A stretch of 64,000 nucleotides of DNA from Lactuca virosa (Eukaryota > Streptophyta > Magnoliopsida > Asterales > Asteraceae), in assembly GCA_928212115.1 (NCBI GenBank), contig CAKMRJ010003334.1:103528548-103592547 (forward strand), in the 5' to 3' direction. Position 1 is the stretch's first letter. Each line of letters opens with the position of its first letter. Positions 34,237 to 45,567 of the stretch are shown here, one piece after another. The translations under genes were made by a program, and so were the position numbers. The notes beneath the pieces were generated by a model. That model did not search any database. It was given only the letters and a program-made list of their open reading frames with translations, and was not told where the DNA came from.

Positions 34237-35644
34237 GGGTAAATGTCATATTAACTCATCAAACTTATTGTGTTTGTTTTAAAAGGTCACTAAACTATTT
34301 TTTTTTGCACATTAAAGGAATAAACTTACATTTCTCTGTTTTAAAATAACTTTATGTTACCTGAAACCGGGTTCAAAGGTAATATACATGTTAGGAAGGG
34401 TTTGACTGCCATGTAAACATCCACCTGGTTGTAAAACCATCTGCAACCTTATGCTACCTGAAACCTTAAACCACCATCTGCAACCTTATATCACCATCTA
34501 CAACCACCATCATGATTTCCCTTTCACGGACAAAATCATCCCAAAGATTATGTTTACTGTTGGGGTATCCCCTCCATTTCTATACACAGACAAAATCATA
34601 TATCCCCTATTTATCTTAGATTTCTTCAATCAACCACCACTGATGTTGCATTCCGCACCCCACCTCCTCCTCTTATCCTCCTCCTCCTCCGCCGTTCTCG
34701 TCCCTCCTTTCTCCCTCTTTCCGAATAGTCGTTTTCTCAGAGTATCTACCAAACCCTACTCTCTATCACACCAATATTCGACCAGGCCTCTTGCCTCATT
34801 GCTAGCTCAACTCCTCGATTCGGCCTTGCTTGAAGATGGACCCATCGAACTCCCCTTTTGTATACCTTCATTTATCTCCACCGACGATGACCCTACCACT
34901 CTCCAAGTCGCCACCAGCGTTCTCCTCACCGGCGCCGTCTCCATCTTCCTCTGTCGCTCCCTTCGTCGTCGTACAAAGCGCGCCAAAGAATTGGCTCATG
35001 TATCAGTGCTATCACAGGGGTTTGATTTGTATAAACCCTAATTATGATTCGCAACTGAACCTATTGAAGTTATATGCGAGTATTAGCAATGATTGAGTTG
35101 AAAATTTTGTCTATGGATTAGAAATTTAGGTCTACAGGAACAGAAACTAAAAAGACGTTGAAGGAGGAGGTACTTAAGAGTTTGAAAGCAATGACGCCGG
35201 TTGAGGCAAATGCTCCTCCGTCACCTCTTCAGGCGTTGCTGGGGAGGTTTTTCTGTTGGAATTATTGCAATTATTCTGTATAATTTCACCACCACCATCG
35301 AAGCTTCTCTGAATCATCAAACCATTTCTGATAAAATCATCCCCAATTCTTAATTGTCAATTCCAAATTCAAATGAGAGTCAAACCCAAATGTGTGTGAT
35401 TAGAGGAAAGAACGAAGAATGCAATTAGATGTGTAGAGAGGAAAGGAAAGAAGAAGATAATGATTTTGAGGTGACGTAGATCGGAGTAAAATGGCAAGTC
35501 AAACTTGGCAACCTATAAAATCAGGTAAAATGGTGTAATTAACAGGTTAACAACAAGTTTAGTGACCTATTGCGCAAAAAAATAACTTTGACGACTAAAT
35601 CGGACAAACGTGAAAAGTTCGTTGGGTTAATATGACATTTACCC
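34237..35644 (+). mobile_element. Pack-MULE (Mutator-like element) carrying a captured gene fragment
   Basis: A 1408-bp element whose ends GGGTAAATGTCATATTAAC are inverted repeats (34237 onward and 35644 backward); similarity extends with gaps over roughly 70-100 bp and includes AGGTCACTAAACTT-type words. The 9-bp target duplication is typical of Mutator-like elements. There is no transposase gene. The interior holds parts of a host gene, the hallmark of Pack-MULEs. Confidence 0.9.
34643..35353 (+). pseudogene. Captured fragment of a plastid-targeted membrane protein gene (DUF3082-like)
   Basis: An open frame from ATG 34643 starts with a Ser-rich stretch (LLLLSSSSSAVLV) like a plastid transit peptide, then a likely membrane segment (VATSVLLTGAVSIFLCRSL) and the basic SLRRRTKRAKEL. 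The frame stops at 35039 inside what looks like a retained intron; from 35130 the protein continues as KKTLKEEVLKSLKAM and PPSPLQALLG, then after a frameshift FTTTIEASLNHQTISD. From memory this matches plant and cyanobacterial DUF3082 proteins. The parent gene is elsewhere. Because intron-like DNA is kept, capture was from genomic DNA, not from mRNA. Confidence 0.6.
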
Positions 35645-35653
35645 TATTTTAAA

Positions 35654-36036
35654 TCATGACATAATAAATAAGGAATAATAAAATTTCATCACACAATGTT
35701 AAATGTAAGGAACTGAAAACATTAGACGATTAATATATGTATTATGCAAATTTTCAGTTGTAGACTTATTGGTAATGAAATAACATTAGGAAGAAGTTTT
35801 TGAAATGCAATGAATTATTTTTTTTTTTTTGTTATAAAATTTCAATTTATTAATAAAGACTTTAACCACCTACATTAAAAAATACATAAGTAAAAAGTTG
35901 ATTAGTTGTATTGATTTATTACTTTTTAAACTTTCTATTAACATCATTAAACAACTATAAAAATTAAAAAAGTTGGTTAATTGCATTGAAAGATTATTTT
36001 AATATAAAAGCTCAAAAAATTTCAACTAATAGTTAC
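35654..36036. other. AT-rich intergenic segment
   Basis: No gene seen; only poly-T and AT-rich sequence. Confidence 0.5.
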
Positions 36037-36328
36037 TGTAACGTCCCAAAAATACTAGATAAAATTTTGTTTTTAAATCAACCAAAACATTCAGTCATTA
36101 CTTTCAGAGATAGTAATAATATCAAAAGTGTTTCAAATAACATGAGAGTGGTAACAAAATAATTAGTATGAAATCTTTTGTGTATGTGGTGCAATCATGT
36201 CAGACTCTTCCTCTTGGAACCAGAAGTACCTGAAATATTTAAACCACAAAACCGTAAGCACAAAAGCTTAGTGGCTTCCCCAAAAAATACCTCATACAAT
36301 AATACACATACAATGCACGCACACACGG

Positions 36329-36560
36329 GCCTTTAGTCTGCATGGACTGCCTCGCAAGGCCTATAGGATGCCTGGACCACTCTACTGAGCCTACAGTCTA
36401 CCGGATCGCCTTGCAAAGCCTACAATAGTTGGACCACTCTACTGAGCCTACAGTCTACTGGACCGCCTCGCAAGGCGTATAATAGTTGGACCGCTCACTT
36501 GGGCCTACAGTCTGACTGGACTGTCTCGCAAGGCCTACGGTACACTGGACCGCCCAGGTA
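36329..36560 (+). repeat. Minisatellite inside LTR A
   Basis: Four to five irregular units of about 45-60 bp, each with CTACAGTCT and GGACCGCCTCGCAAGGC-type words, directly upstream in the element sense from the conserved LTR motif. Confidence 0.8.
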
Positions 36561-36843
36561 TTTTGGCCTATAACACAAAGCGGGACCGCCTCAACCCTAC
36601 CACAATATGTCGACATATGTAAACAAACAAACAACAATCAATAGCCAACAATACATGTAATCATAATAGATCTACCAATCTAACAGATCACTACATCATA
36701 CCAACATCTTACACACAAGGATACATACTAAAGTATAAAGTATAGTGAGAAAACTCACCTCACAACGTAGTCAACAACTAATCAACTCACACATCCAAGA
36801 AATGGGCACTACACACCACCTACCTATTTTCCCTAAGTAAACC

Positions 36844-38557
36844 TGTAACATCCCAAAAACCACAATAAATTTTAACTTTTCAAAAACAACCCAAAACCAA
36901 TTGTTTACAAAACCATTGTTTCAAAAGTGTATTTCAGTAATCAGAGTATCCCAAAATCCAAATAACATAAAATCAAAGGATGTGCACGGTCACGTTGTCG
37001 TCTTGCCACGGTCATCTGAAGTACTTGAAACAATAAATTGAAATTGTAAGCCAAATCTTAGTGAGTTCCCCCAAAGTACCACCACACAAACATATAATCA
37101 AACAGATATCGGGTCTACAACCTCCTGGTTGGATTGCCCCTGGCCTACAACCTTACGGTTGGAATGCCTCGGCCCACAACCTTTTGGTTGGTTTGCCTAA
37201 TACATAACGAGTCCATAACCTCCTGGTTGGATTACCCCCGACCCACAACCTCCTTGTTGGAATGCCCAAGTCTGTTGACTGGCAGCACAAAGCAGCACAA
37301 TCTTAACCCCACATACTATGTCAACATATACATAATATTTAACATATAATCATATAACCAGTCAACAGATCTACATATCACTACTGCATAGAAAGATCCT
37401 ATATACCACAATACATAAACTAATGGGCCGACATTGGTGCCTTCGACCCACAAGCACAGTGAGGAAAACTCACATCTCAGTCCGAACAAGTAGCGGAATA
37501 GATCTTTACTCCGAATATCAGCTCTACCCGTCACCTATTTATCAAATAGTGACAAATCTCAAATCCAACTCAAAATACCCAAAATACCCTTAGGTCAAAC
37601 TTGGTCAAATTATGGTCAGAGTAAAAAACTCAAAAACTCAAACCTGGTCAACACAACTGAGTACGCCCAACGTACTCAGCTTGTACGTTTGGCATACACG
37701 AGTATTGACCAAAATGGGCTGAGTTGACCTCGAACGTTAAGCGTTCCTGGGCTACGCCTAATGTTCGTGAGGGACTTCTTTCCTTTCTTATTAAGAGTTT
37801 AATCCTTAATCTCTTTTGCCTATATTCCATATCTAGCCCTAAAATAAGGTCCTTAATTATAAAGGTTCGAACTTTATGGTCTTGCATGGCCATTAAGTGC
37901 CCAATATCAAAAACTCTAACTACTTAACCCATTAAGACCTTGTAACTCATGCATGGAAGGAAACTAACAGTCAAGATTACATTTGTATGCTTCTAAATGC
38001 TCCAAAACATCTGAAAGGACAACTTATAAGGATTAGAGTAATCCATACTCATAATACCAAGCTTATGGGACCAAAAGAACACAATTTCATAAGTAAACAA
38101 GATCTAAACACCTCTTAATCAAGTTCAAAGCTTTTTACCTCCAAATGATGCCAAATAATGTTGCTATTCTGGATCCAAAAAGTCTCACTCCGTAAGATGA
38201 TATTCTCTTCTTCCTCTCTCCTTCAGGGTTACCAAAACACACACAAAATGATCAAGAATGCTCTAAAAATGGATTTGGGTTTGCATGGCGACAAAAGTGG
38301 GTTAGAGGCTGATGAAAGAAGGCAGGTTTGGGACTTAAGGATGCTTAAATAGGGTACAAACCCTAAAAATTAGGGTTTGCACCTTGGCCACTTACACCCA
38401 TCGTTCCTAGGGGAACGCCCAATGTACCCAACTCCTAAAATTACGAAAATGTCATTTTGGTCCAATTTTGCAATTAATTCACATCCAAGGTCTAAAATGA
38501 CATAAATTCTCATACTTAGGGTTTAAAATGAAAATACCTCAATATCAAGATGTTATA
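36844..38557 (-). repeat. Solo gypsy LTR (LTR B) with target duplication AAACC
   Basis: A 1714-bp LTR on the minus strand, TGTAACATCC at 36844 to GATGTTATA at 38557 (last C changed to T). It is inserted in LTR A: AAACC is present at 36839-36843 and 38558-38562. It includes its own minisatellite (about 37112-37270, 30-35 bp units with ACAACCT-TTGGTTGG) and dyad islands (near 37655-37710 and 38400-38430). The internal part of the element was removed by LTR-LTR recombination. Confidence 0.85.
37112..37270 (+). repeat. Minisatellite inside solo LTR B
   Basis: About five units built on CTACAACCTCCTGGTTGGAT, each containing a short dyad AACC...GGTT. It sits at the same LTR position as the minisatellites in LTR A and in the LTR at 39477. 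Confidence 0.8.
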
Positions 38558-39476
38558 AAACCCCTAGTCTACCTTCTAAAACTAGCAATTTTACCAAAAG
38601 TCAAACCTGTTCAAAAGTTAATGGTCAAAGTCAACGCCAGTTGAGCTCCATGTCGTGGAACCTTCTCGAAAAAACAATCACGGCCATGCCAGTCACCACG
38701 TCGTGACATCTGGGCAGAAACAACTTAATGGATTAAGCTCTCAATATTTTAATCCCTAAGCTCATATTTTCCAGAAAGCTTCTTAGGACACTAATGGTCT
38801 ATAAAAATCCTTGCTTTGATGACATGCATGTCTAATTCATATCATTTTTCTCAACTAGATCAAAAGTGAGATAAATGGGATCAAGATCCATGCATGAGCT
38901 CAAAATACCATAACTTTCACATCTAGAACATCTAACCCTCATTGGGACAACAAGGATCAATAAAGTTGCAAACTTTATCTCATCCCAACATTTATTTTTC
39001 ACTTATGGACCAAATCATGCAAATAAAGCTAGATCTACAAATAAAGAACAAAAAATACAAGATCTTGAAGTCTTATAAATGGTCAAGAGAAAGATTCCAA
39101 GAATTAAAAAGAATTGATTGCTTGCTACTTGCACCAAAACCTTCTTCTTCTTCAAAGTGCACCAAAGACAGCAAAATAAGCCAAGAACTTCAAGGGGGGG
39201 GGGGATAGGGTTTTGAAATGAGAGGATGGGGGCTGAATAGGATGCTCTAATATTAGGCTTAATGTCTTTAAATATGGGAGAAACCATAAAAATCTTGGGC
39301 TTAGGCTGCAGCAGTTGCCATGCCATGGCTACCTACTTGCAACGTCATGGCAACAAGCTAGACTTGGAATCTTCATTAATGAAATGGCCACGTTGTGGTG
39401 ACTTTTTCACCGTGTCGTGGCATAAGGTTTTCCCTAAAAACCTATTCTTTGAAATCCTTTAGTTCACATTTGATCA

Positions 39477-41538
39477 TGTAACATCCTGTTTCGAGAAGTT
39501 TCTTATTCCGGGATTATGGACAATAAATGGATCAAGTAAAGGCCTTGGGCTTCAAGGGAATGGGTTTAGATGTTATTGGATGATGATAATGTTGGATAAA
39601 TGATTAAAGCCTTGGTTTATGTCTTGGAGTCAAAGGGTAAAATGGGAACAATGATGTTTCAGACTTCTTTTATGAATAAAGGATTTTAGTTCGATGTGTT
39701 TTAAGTCAAAAGTAATAAGATAGGGTTTTGGGGCTCACTAATACATTTTTGTGCATATAAAGAACACCGAAAACGGAGTTGAAACGAAGAAGTTATGATT
39801 GTTTGAAGTTGGAGTGAAATTGAGTGAAAACCCGTTTTCACGAGGTGAAAAGTAGGTCTCACGACGTGAGAGTCCTGACGTGGTGAGAATATCTTCTCAC
39901 GACATGAGAACTGTGCAGCCTAAAGCCCATGAAATTTTTAGGGTTTTCAAGGTATTTAGGGTATTTTCTTAACCTCAATCATATCTAGAACCTCTTGGTA
40001 GAAACCCTAGCCTCCATTTTCAATATTTGAGCCTCCCTTCTCCCCTTTCATCCATTTTTGGAGTTTCTTGGTGGTTGTGGAGCAATGTTTTCACGCAAGA
40101 TTGATCCTTGAAGCTTGGAAATTAAAGATCTTAATTTTCACATACCTTCTAGACCTTTGTAAGTTATAATGTTCCAAGCTTTATTGCATTTCATCTTTGG
40201 ATCTAAGTGTATTTGGTGTTTTGGTCCATTTTAATGAGTTTTGAGTGAGAGTTGGGAATAAAATTTTCAACTTTATTACTCTCCAAGGTCCCAAGAACAT
40301 TGTATGTTTTAGATCTGGACTCTAACACCTTTTGATCAGTTTAAAATGTTTTCTTGGACCTCATGGACTAGGAAAGTTTTGATCTTTTTCCTTCCCTTTC
40401 AACCATACAAGTTATTTTGGTCAGTTAGGCCATTTTGGTGTATTAAAGTTTAGATCTTGAAAGCTTGAGACATTATTATGGATAAAATTAGAAACTTTAT
40501 CCATCTAAACATCATGTTGATTCATATCTGAAGGTTGGAGACTTGGACTTAACAGATTAAGTTGAGAAAGATGCACTTTTGGGTCCCTTTGAGACTTAAA
40601 ATCTAGATCTTGGTGGTTTGGACCCTCCTAATGGATAAAGTTGGAAACTTTATCCATTACGAACTTGGAACGGACCAGATCTAAGCTTTGGAGCTCTTAA
40701 AATCAGAAGAAAATAGATTAAGCTCGTTTGAGTTGTTCAGACCAGTCCCCACAGCGTGGCCATAGGCTGCCACGACGCGGCGACTGAGGAATTAACGACT
40801 GTTTTGGCATTTTGTGCCCACGACGTGGCCAAGGAAGGCCACGATGTGGAGGGTTGCTGATTGACAATTTTGACTTTGACCGTTGAGTTTTTGACAAGTT
40901 TGACTTTTGGTCAAACTTGAGTAGAATTGAGCTTTTGGCTAAGGATTTGTTTCGGTTTGGCGTTAGGAAGCTTGGGTTGGATGTTTTGTTGTTGAAGTAG
41001 CTGTTGGACTTATGTTGAATAGTTCAAGTGAGTCTCTTCATTGTACTCGTGGGTCGAAGGCACCAATGTCAGCCCACTGGATTATGTTTGTAGGATGATA
41101 GTGGTCTTTGTGATACTTGCTAATATGCATGTATGTGCTTGTTGTATTTGTGACTCTTGCATGTGTCTGTATGTTATATATATAGCATTATGGTTATATA
41201 TATAGCATTATGGGCGGGGCCCGTATGCGATTTTGGTGGGGCCTGTTATGCTGTGAGCGGGGCCCGTTTATATGTATGTGGTATGTGGTATTTTGGGGAA
41301 CTCACTAAGCTTTATGCTTACAGTTTATGTTTAAAATGTTTTTAGGTACTACTGGTTTCAAAAGGAAGGGCCCAACTTAATCGCACTGCATCCCCTGTAG
41401 ATTTATTTCGCATTGACTATTTATGATTTTACTCTGTTTTTTAGAGTACTTTTATTATGATCGACTTTTGGGATAACAAATGAATGGTTTTGACTTATTT
41501 AAAATGAAATTTTTACTCGATATTTTTGGGGCGTTACA
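39477..41538 (+). repeat. Intact 5' LTR of gypsy element C
   Basis: TG...CA ends with primer site following. GC-rich dyad islands: CACGACGTGAGAG near 39871 and CCACGACGCGGCGACT near 40771, the latter with CCACGATGTGG downstream at 40840. A short repeat TATATATAGCATTATGG (41177, 41194) and GCGGGGCCCGT copies (41213, 41258) precede the motif CTCACTAAGCTTTATGC at 41301. Confidence 0.85.
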
Positions 41539-42683
41539 AGTTGGTATCAGAGGATTGGTTTGAGGGATTCGGGCACACTCTCGGGTGTGTCTGAACTCAA
41601 ATTGAGGATTTCTAAAATCTTTTAAAAGAAAATGATTTTCTAAAAAGGTTTTCTAAGAAAAGGTGTGTGATGCGTGCAATCAGCCGAGCTCAAGTAAGTT
41701 TACCCAAAATACCCATGCATGTGATATGCTTATTGTTTTGGTTTGAGTGTGTGATAATTGCATGCTAGATTAGGGATAAGGATTTGCTCAGGATTTACAT
41801 GATAGAATCCTAGGAGAGATGCCTTTATATGTCTGTTGATTGAGCTTTTGGAACTGCATGCTAGTATGATTTCAGATTATTTGATAGAATGGTCTGATTT
41901 AAGTGAGGAACTAGTTTTGATTACCCAATGCTCGAATGCGGCTTGCTTTGTGATTTTAGGGACCTCTAATGATGTCAGCTAACTATTAAGCGAATACGTT
42001 AGGTTACATGTTGTATGGATTAGATAATTTTAGAAGGTTAGGTTTAACTCTATTGCACAACTCTTGTTTGGGTCCAACCGTTGTAGTGTGAGACCTTACA
42101 GTCGAAGAATTGTCTACTTCATGTGGAATGTAATTGTATTTGTGAGGTAGTTAGAATGTATTAAAGGGAGTCTCTTCTACAACTGATGGTGGAGAGTGGT
42201 GTGAAGGAACCCTAGGAAAGCCTAGGAAGAATGTTAGAATGTGCTTGTGTGATCATTTTTGAAAGAGAGTTTCTAGAAGGAGAATCTAGGAAGATTAGCA
42301 ATGTTGGTAGAAGTTCCTAGCATCGTAGAAGTAAGTTAGTTGGAGGATGCATTTTTATGTTTTATGGCCTATAGAATGTTAGTGCCCAAATGCTGCTTGC
42401 TTTGTGCTTTGTGGGACCCATACTAATGTGGGCTAAATATTAAATGAATATGTTAAGTTACATGTTACAAAGGTTAAATAATTCTAGAATGATTTATTTG
42501 GCCCTATTATGTAGCTCTTGTTTGATTTTAACCGTTGTAGGTTTGGGTCTTTTATTCTAAAGATTATTTAAGTTTTTTTTGCATGTAATTGTTTCATGAA
42601 GTAGTTAGCTGATATTAGTAGGGGTTCTTTAGCAGCTGATGTCAGGGTGAGGTGGGAATCCTAGGAGCGTCTAGGAAGCGCCA
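39477..42683 (+). mobile_element. Gypsy element (element C): LTR, primer site and leader only
   Basis: A complete LTR 39477-41538 (TGTAACATCC...GCGTTACA, 2062 bp) is followed by TGGTATCAGAGG at 41542-41553 and a leader like that of element 1. The leader carries a diverged direct duplication: about 41930-42125 and 42380-42560 share the ATGCTCGAATGCGGCTTGCT and CTCTTGTTTG...CCGTTGTAG blocks. No gag or pol is recognised downstream; the element is truncated or interrupted by the copia LTR at 42686. Confidence 0.8.
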
Positions 42684-42685
42684 TA

Positions 42686-43572
42686 GATTAGGTGTCTTAG
42701 CCCATAACTATAATTGGTATATACTCAAATTGATAGTAGCACAGTCCTTTTGGGTTGCCCTCAAAACTAGCAACTAGACAGTATGACTTTTGGAGAGAGA
42801 TGTTGAATTTATTATTTGATTAATAATTTGTTAATATATTATGAGAATAATATATCAATTAGAAATAGTAATATTTAATTAATATGTAATCATAAATTAA
42901 ATGGAATTAATTTTGGGATTAAAATAATTATTAAAAGTGCATGAGCTAAAGTGCAATTGTTCAATAGTTGAGCAAGAGGTTCCAGAACCTTCCTAGGGAA
43001 GGAGGTGGATGGTTTTCATATGGATAATCTAGGGTTTCTAGATTATCCCATGTGGATAAATAAGGAGGTGGATGGTTTTCATATGGATAATCTAGGTTTT
43101 CTAGATTATCCCATGTGGATAAATAAGGAGTTGGATAATTACCAATTTAAAATATTAATATTATATTCAGATTAGGGTTATCCACGGCATCCTTGTTGCA
43201 CTATAAATAGGCCTCTAACCCTTAGGATTTTTTGCCACTTAAACCCCTAGAGAGATAGCCGAAAATCCTTAGCTCCCCTCTCCTCTCCTCTCTCTTATCC
43301 TCTTGTTAATGTTAGGTGTGATCTACTAGAGGCACGACATTTGTGGTGCATGCTCTCTAAGCTTCAACAACACAAGGGTTCTTGTTATTCTTCAGTAACA
43401 ATCAAAGGTATGTATTCTAACCCTAGTTATTAATTTCAAAATTAGTATATGCTTCCTAGGGTTTTCCATTTGATGTTCAAAAGTTGTATGTTCAATTAGA
43501 GAAAACATAGATCAGGAATTAGGGTTGCATGCACACATAGGTTTTTTTGTTTGTTATGCTCAAAACCCACCA
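42686..43572 (+). repeat. Solo LTR of a copia element related to element 3
   Basis: From GATTAGGTGTCTTAGCCCAT to AAAACCCACCA, this aligns end to end with the LTRs at 8048 and 15113 but is more diverged. The first few bases (TGTTG) are altered and no target duplication is evident. It contains a 63-bp tandem duplication (43001-43063 and 43064-43126). It lies in the leader of gypsy element C. Confidence 0.82.
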
Positions 43573-45478
43573 TGTTTGAGTATTGGTTTGTTGTAATGTC
43601 AATTGGTGGTAGTTCCCACCCTAAGTAGGGAGAACTGGGTATTCTGCTTGGAGGACCATCGATTGGTTAGAGTACATGGTTTCAGAAGGATGGGTCATAT
43701 GGATCTACGGTTTGGGTATGCGAGACTTTGGATCAGGATTTGGTCAAGTCGGGGATGCAAAGCAAGTTTCCATCAGATGTATGTGATCAGGAATGCATGA
43801 GTTGTCTTTGCGGCAGGAAGTTGTTGGTCAAGGAGCTCATTGTAGCCAGTGGTTCCTTTCGGGGTGCTGATGAATATAACAAGAGGCGTTTGGGACGCTC
43901 GGGTTGAGTATCGGTTATTGAGGGATTCGTCGGCTCGTTGTATAGGTTGCTATCTATAGTCTAGGTTGGGCAGTTATTGATCAACAAATCAGCTTCAGAG
44001 TTTGGTGTGTTTAGTTCTACATGGGTTTTGGTTCAGTAGTGTATTAGATCATTGGATCCGTTGTCAATGCATTCTCTATCGTTGGTCATTTTGTTCATCG
44101 TCAATGGTTGAGGTTCTTCGAAGGTTTTGAGTTATATCAGTTGAAGTTCAATGGACGCATCAACCTATCGTCAAATTCTATACATTGTATATTTGTTATC
44201 TGGGTATGTGTACCCTCAACTGTTAGTTATGGAAGTATTGTTCATAGCGGGCTCGGGCTCAACAACTATCCTTGGTTATTGGGAGTTTGGATGTTGGGGC
44301 GGTATCATTAGTTTTTCAGGTGTAGCTCTAGATCAACGTAGAATCCAATTTTGGGGCATGTCAAGGTTTGTATTTGGATCGATCCGACTCGGGTTTTGAC
44401 GACAAATTTGGATAATTTTGGAAGATTGATTGAGCTAGTTACATATTAGTGGGATCTGTTCAGATTCAATCGAGGTGTGTGATCCTGTATCGGTCTTCAT
44501 GAGGATGTTTCTGCTAACGATTGAGGTTCTTCATTTCTATAGATCTGTTGGTACCTCATCATTTGGGTAAGGTTGTGAGGAAGAAGGAATGCAGTAGATC
44601 CAAGGTTGGTAATATGTCTCCCCTTGGGGGTGTACATTATGGTAGTGCCTCGATTATGATCACGATGTAGTGTATATGGACTGACTGTGATGGAATGAGA
44701 GCACTTGATTCGGATTATTGACATGCTTCTTATTTGGTTTATATATTTTAAATTGGAATGATAGTACGACCGCTTATCTCATTCTATGGTTATGTGCGAC
44801 CATGTTTTCGTCTGATTTTGCATTGGTAACAACATGCATTGTGAAAGGAATTGCGTGTGATAAAAAGGTATGGCCCATGTTGTGTGCGGTTAGCGTTGAG
44901 GGGGTGCTGCTTGGATTCCTGTAAGTCTGTGAATTGGTGGTTGAGTATATTTAGGCCCTTGTGGTGTTGGTTGTGAGTCTTCAGGACAGTAATGGAATAA
45001 CGGTGAGATCGGCATAGTACCATGAGCTTATTGTTCTAGTGGTTAGAGGGTGCCACGATGTATCGTAGACTAGTGGCTATATGATTCATATGGGTTGAAC
45101 TCAGTAATCATTTGATTAATAATCTTAGGTCTCAGATCGTTAGTCTTGTTGGTATGTTTGGGTGTTAGTGCATTGTTGGGAGTCAGGAGACTCACTGACC
45201 AGCTGGTTTGGATTGTATGGACGGTAAAAGGTTGTTGGGAGTATTAATTGTGCATCAGAAGTCTCCTGTTGAATGATTGCTTTATGAACCCCGTTTGCTT
45301 TCGCGCTTTTCGTTTGGAGTTTGGTTACCAATGATGAGTATCGGTTCTGGAATCTCATGTCATGAAGTTCGTTGTAATTGTCCCTAGTGTTTTTTCAGGT
45401 GGAACATGTAAAATATTCAAAAATGATTTTTATGTGTTTTTATAATTTTGTAAGTTTACGTGATTCTATATTGATCTC
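43573..45478. other. Non-coding segment, possibly degenerate retroelement leader
   Basis: GT-rich on the plus strand with short open frames only. No protein domain or repeat could be identified. Its position after a gypsy leader and solo LTR suggests it is the rest of a non-coding or decayed retroelement, but I cannot show that. Confidence 0.35.
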
Positions 45479-45495
45479 TTGTGTGTGTGTGTGTA

Positions 45496-45565
<70 letters not shown>
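45479..45565 (+). repeat. (GT)n(AT)n compound microsatellite
   Basis: A short GT run followed by an AT run of about 66 bp. The apparent Ile-Tyr-repeat frames across it are translations of the microsatellite. Confidence 0.95.

Positions 45566-45567
<2 letters not shown>

Larger units (their letters stand above)
34228..35653. other. Target site duplication of the Mutator-like element
   Basis: The 9-bp sequence TATTTTAAA is present at 34228-34236 and again at 35645-35653, immediately outside the terminal inverted repeats. Confidence 0.92.
36037..39476 (-). repeat. Gypsy LTR (LTR A), minus strand, split by a solo LTR and truncated
   Basis: On the plus strand it begins TGTAACGTCCC at 36037, i.e. 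the 3' end of a minus-strand LTR, and runs to 36843, then resumes at 38563 after the nested LTR B. It has the family motif (GAAGTACCTGAAAT...GTAAGCACAAAAGCTTAGTGG near 36225-36275), a minisatellite (36329-36560) and two GC-rich islands (near 38640-38710 and 39310-39420). Compared with the intact LTR at 39477 the outer ~250 bp are missing where it abuts that LTR at 39476. Confidence 0.7.

Noticed and set aside
34451..35041. Possible host gene of 196 residues
   Set aside because: It lies wholly within a Mutator-like element with inverted ends and a target duplication, is interrupted by intron-like DNA and a frameshift, and so is a captured fragment.
36329..36560. CRISPR-like array
   Set aside because: Units are irregular, have no unique spacers and lie within a retrotransposon LTR; this is a plant nuclear genome.
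39015..39326. 103-residue minus-strand frame
   Set aside because: Lies inside LTR A and has no similarity to any domain I know.
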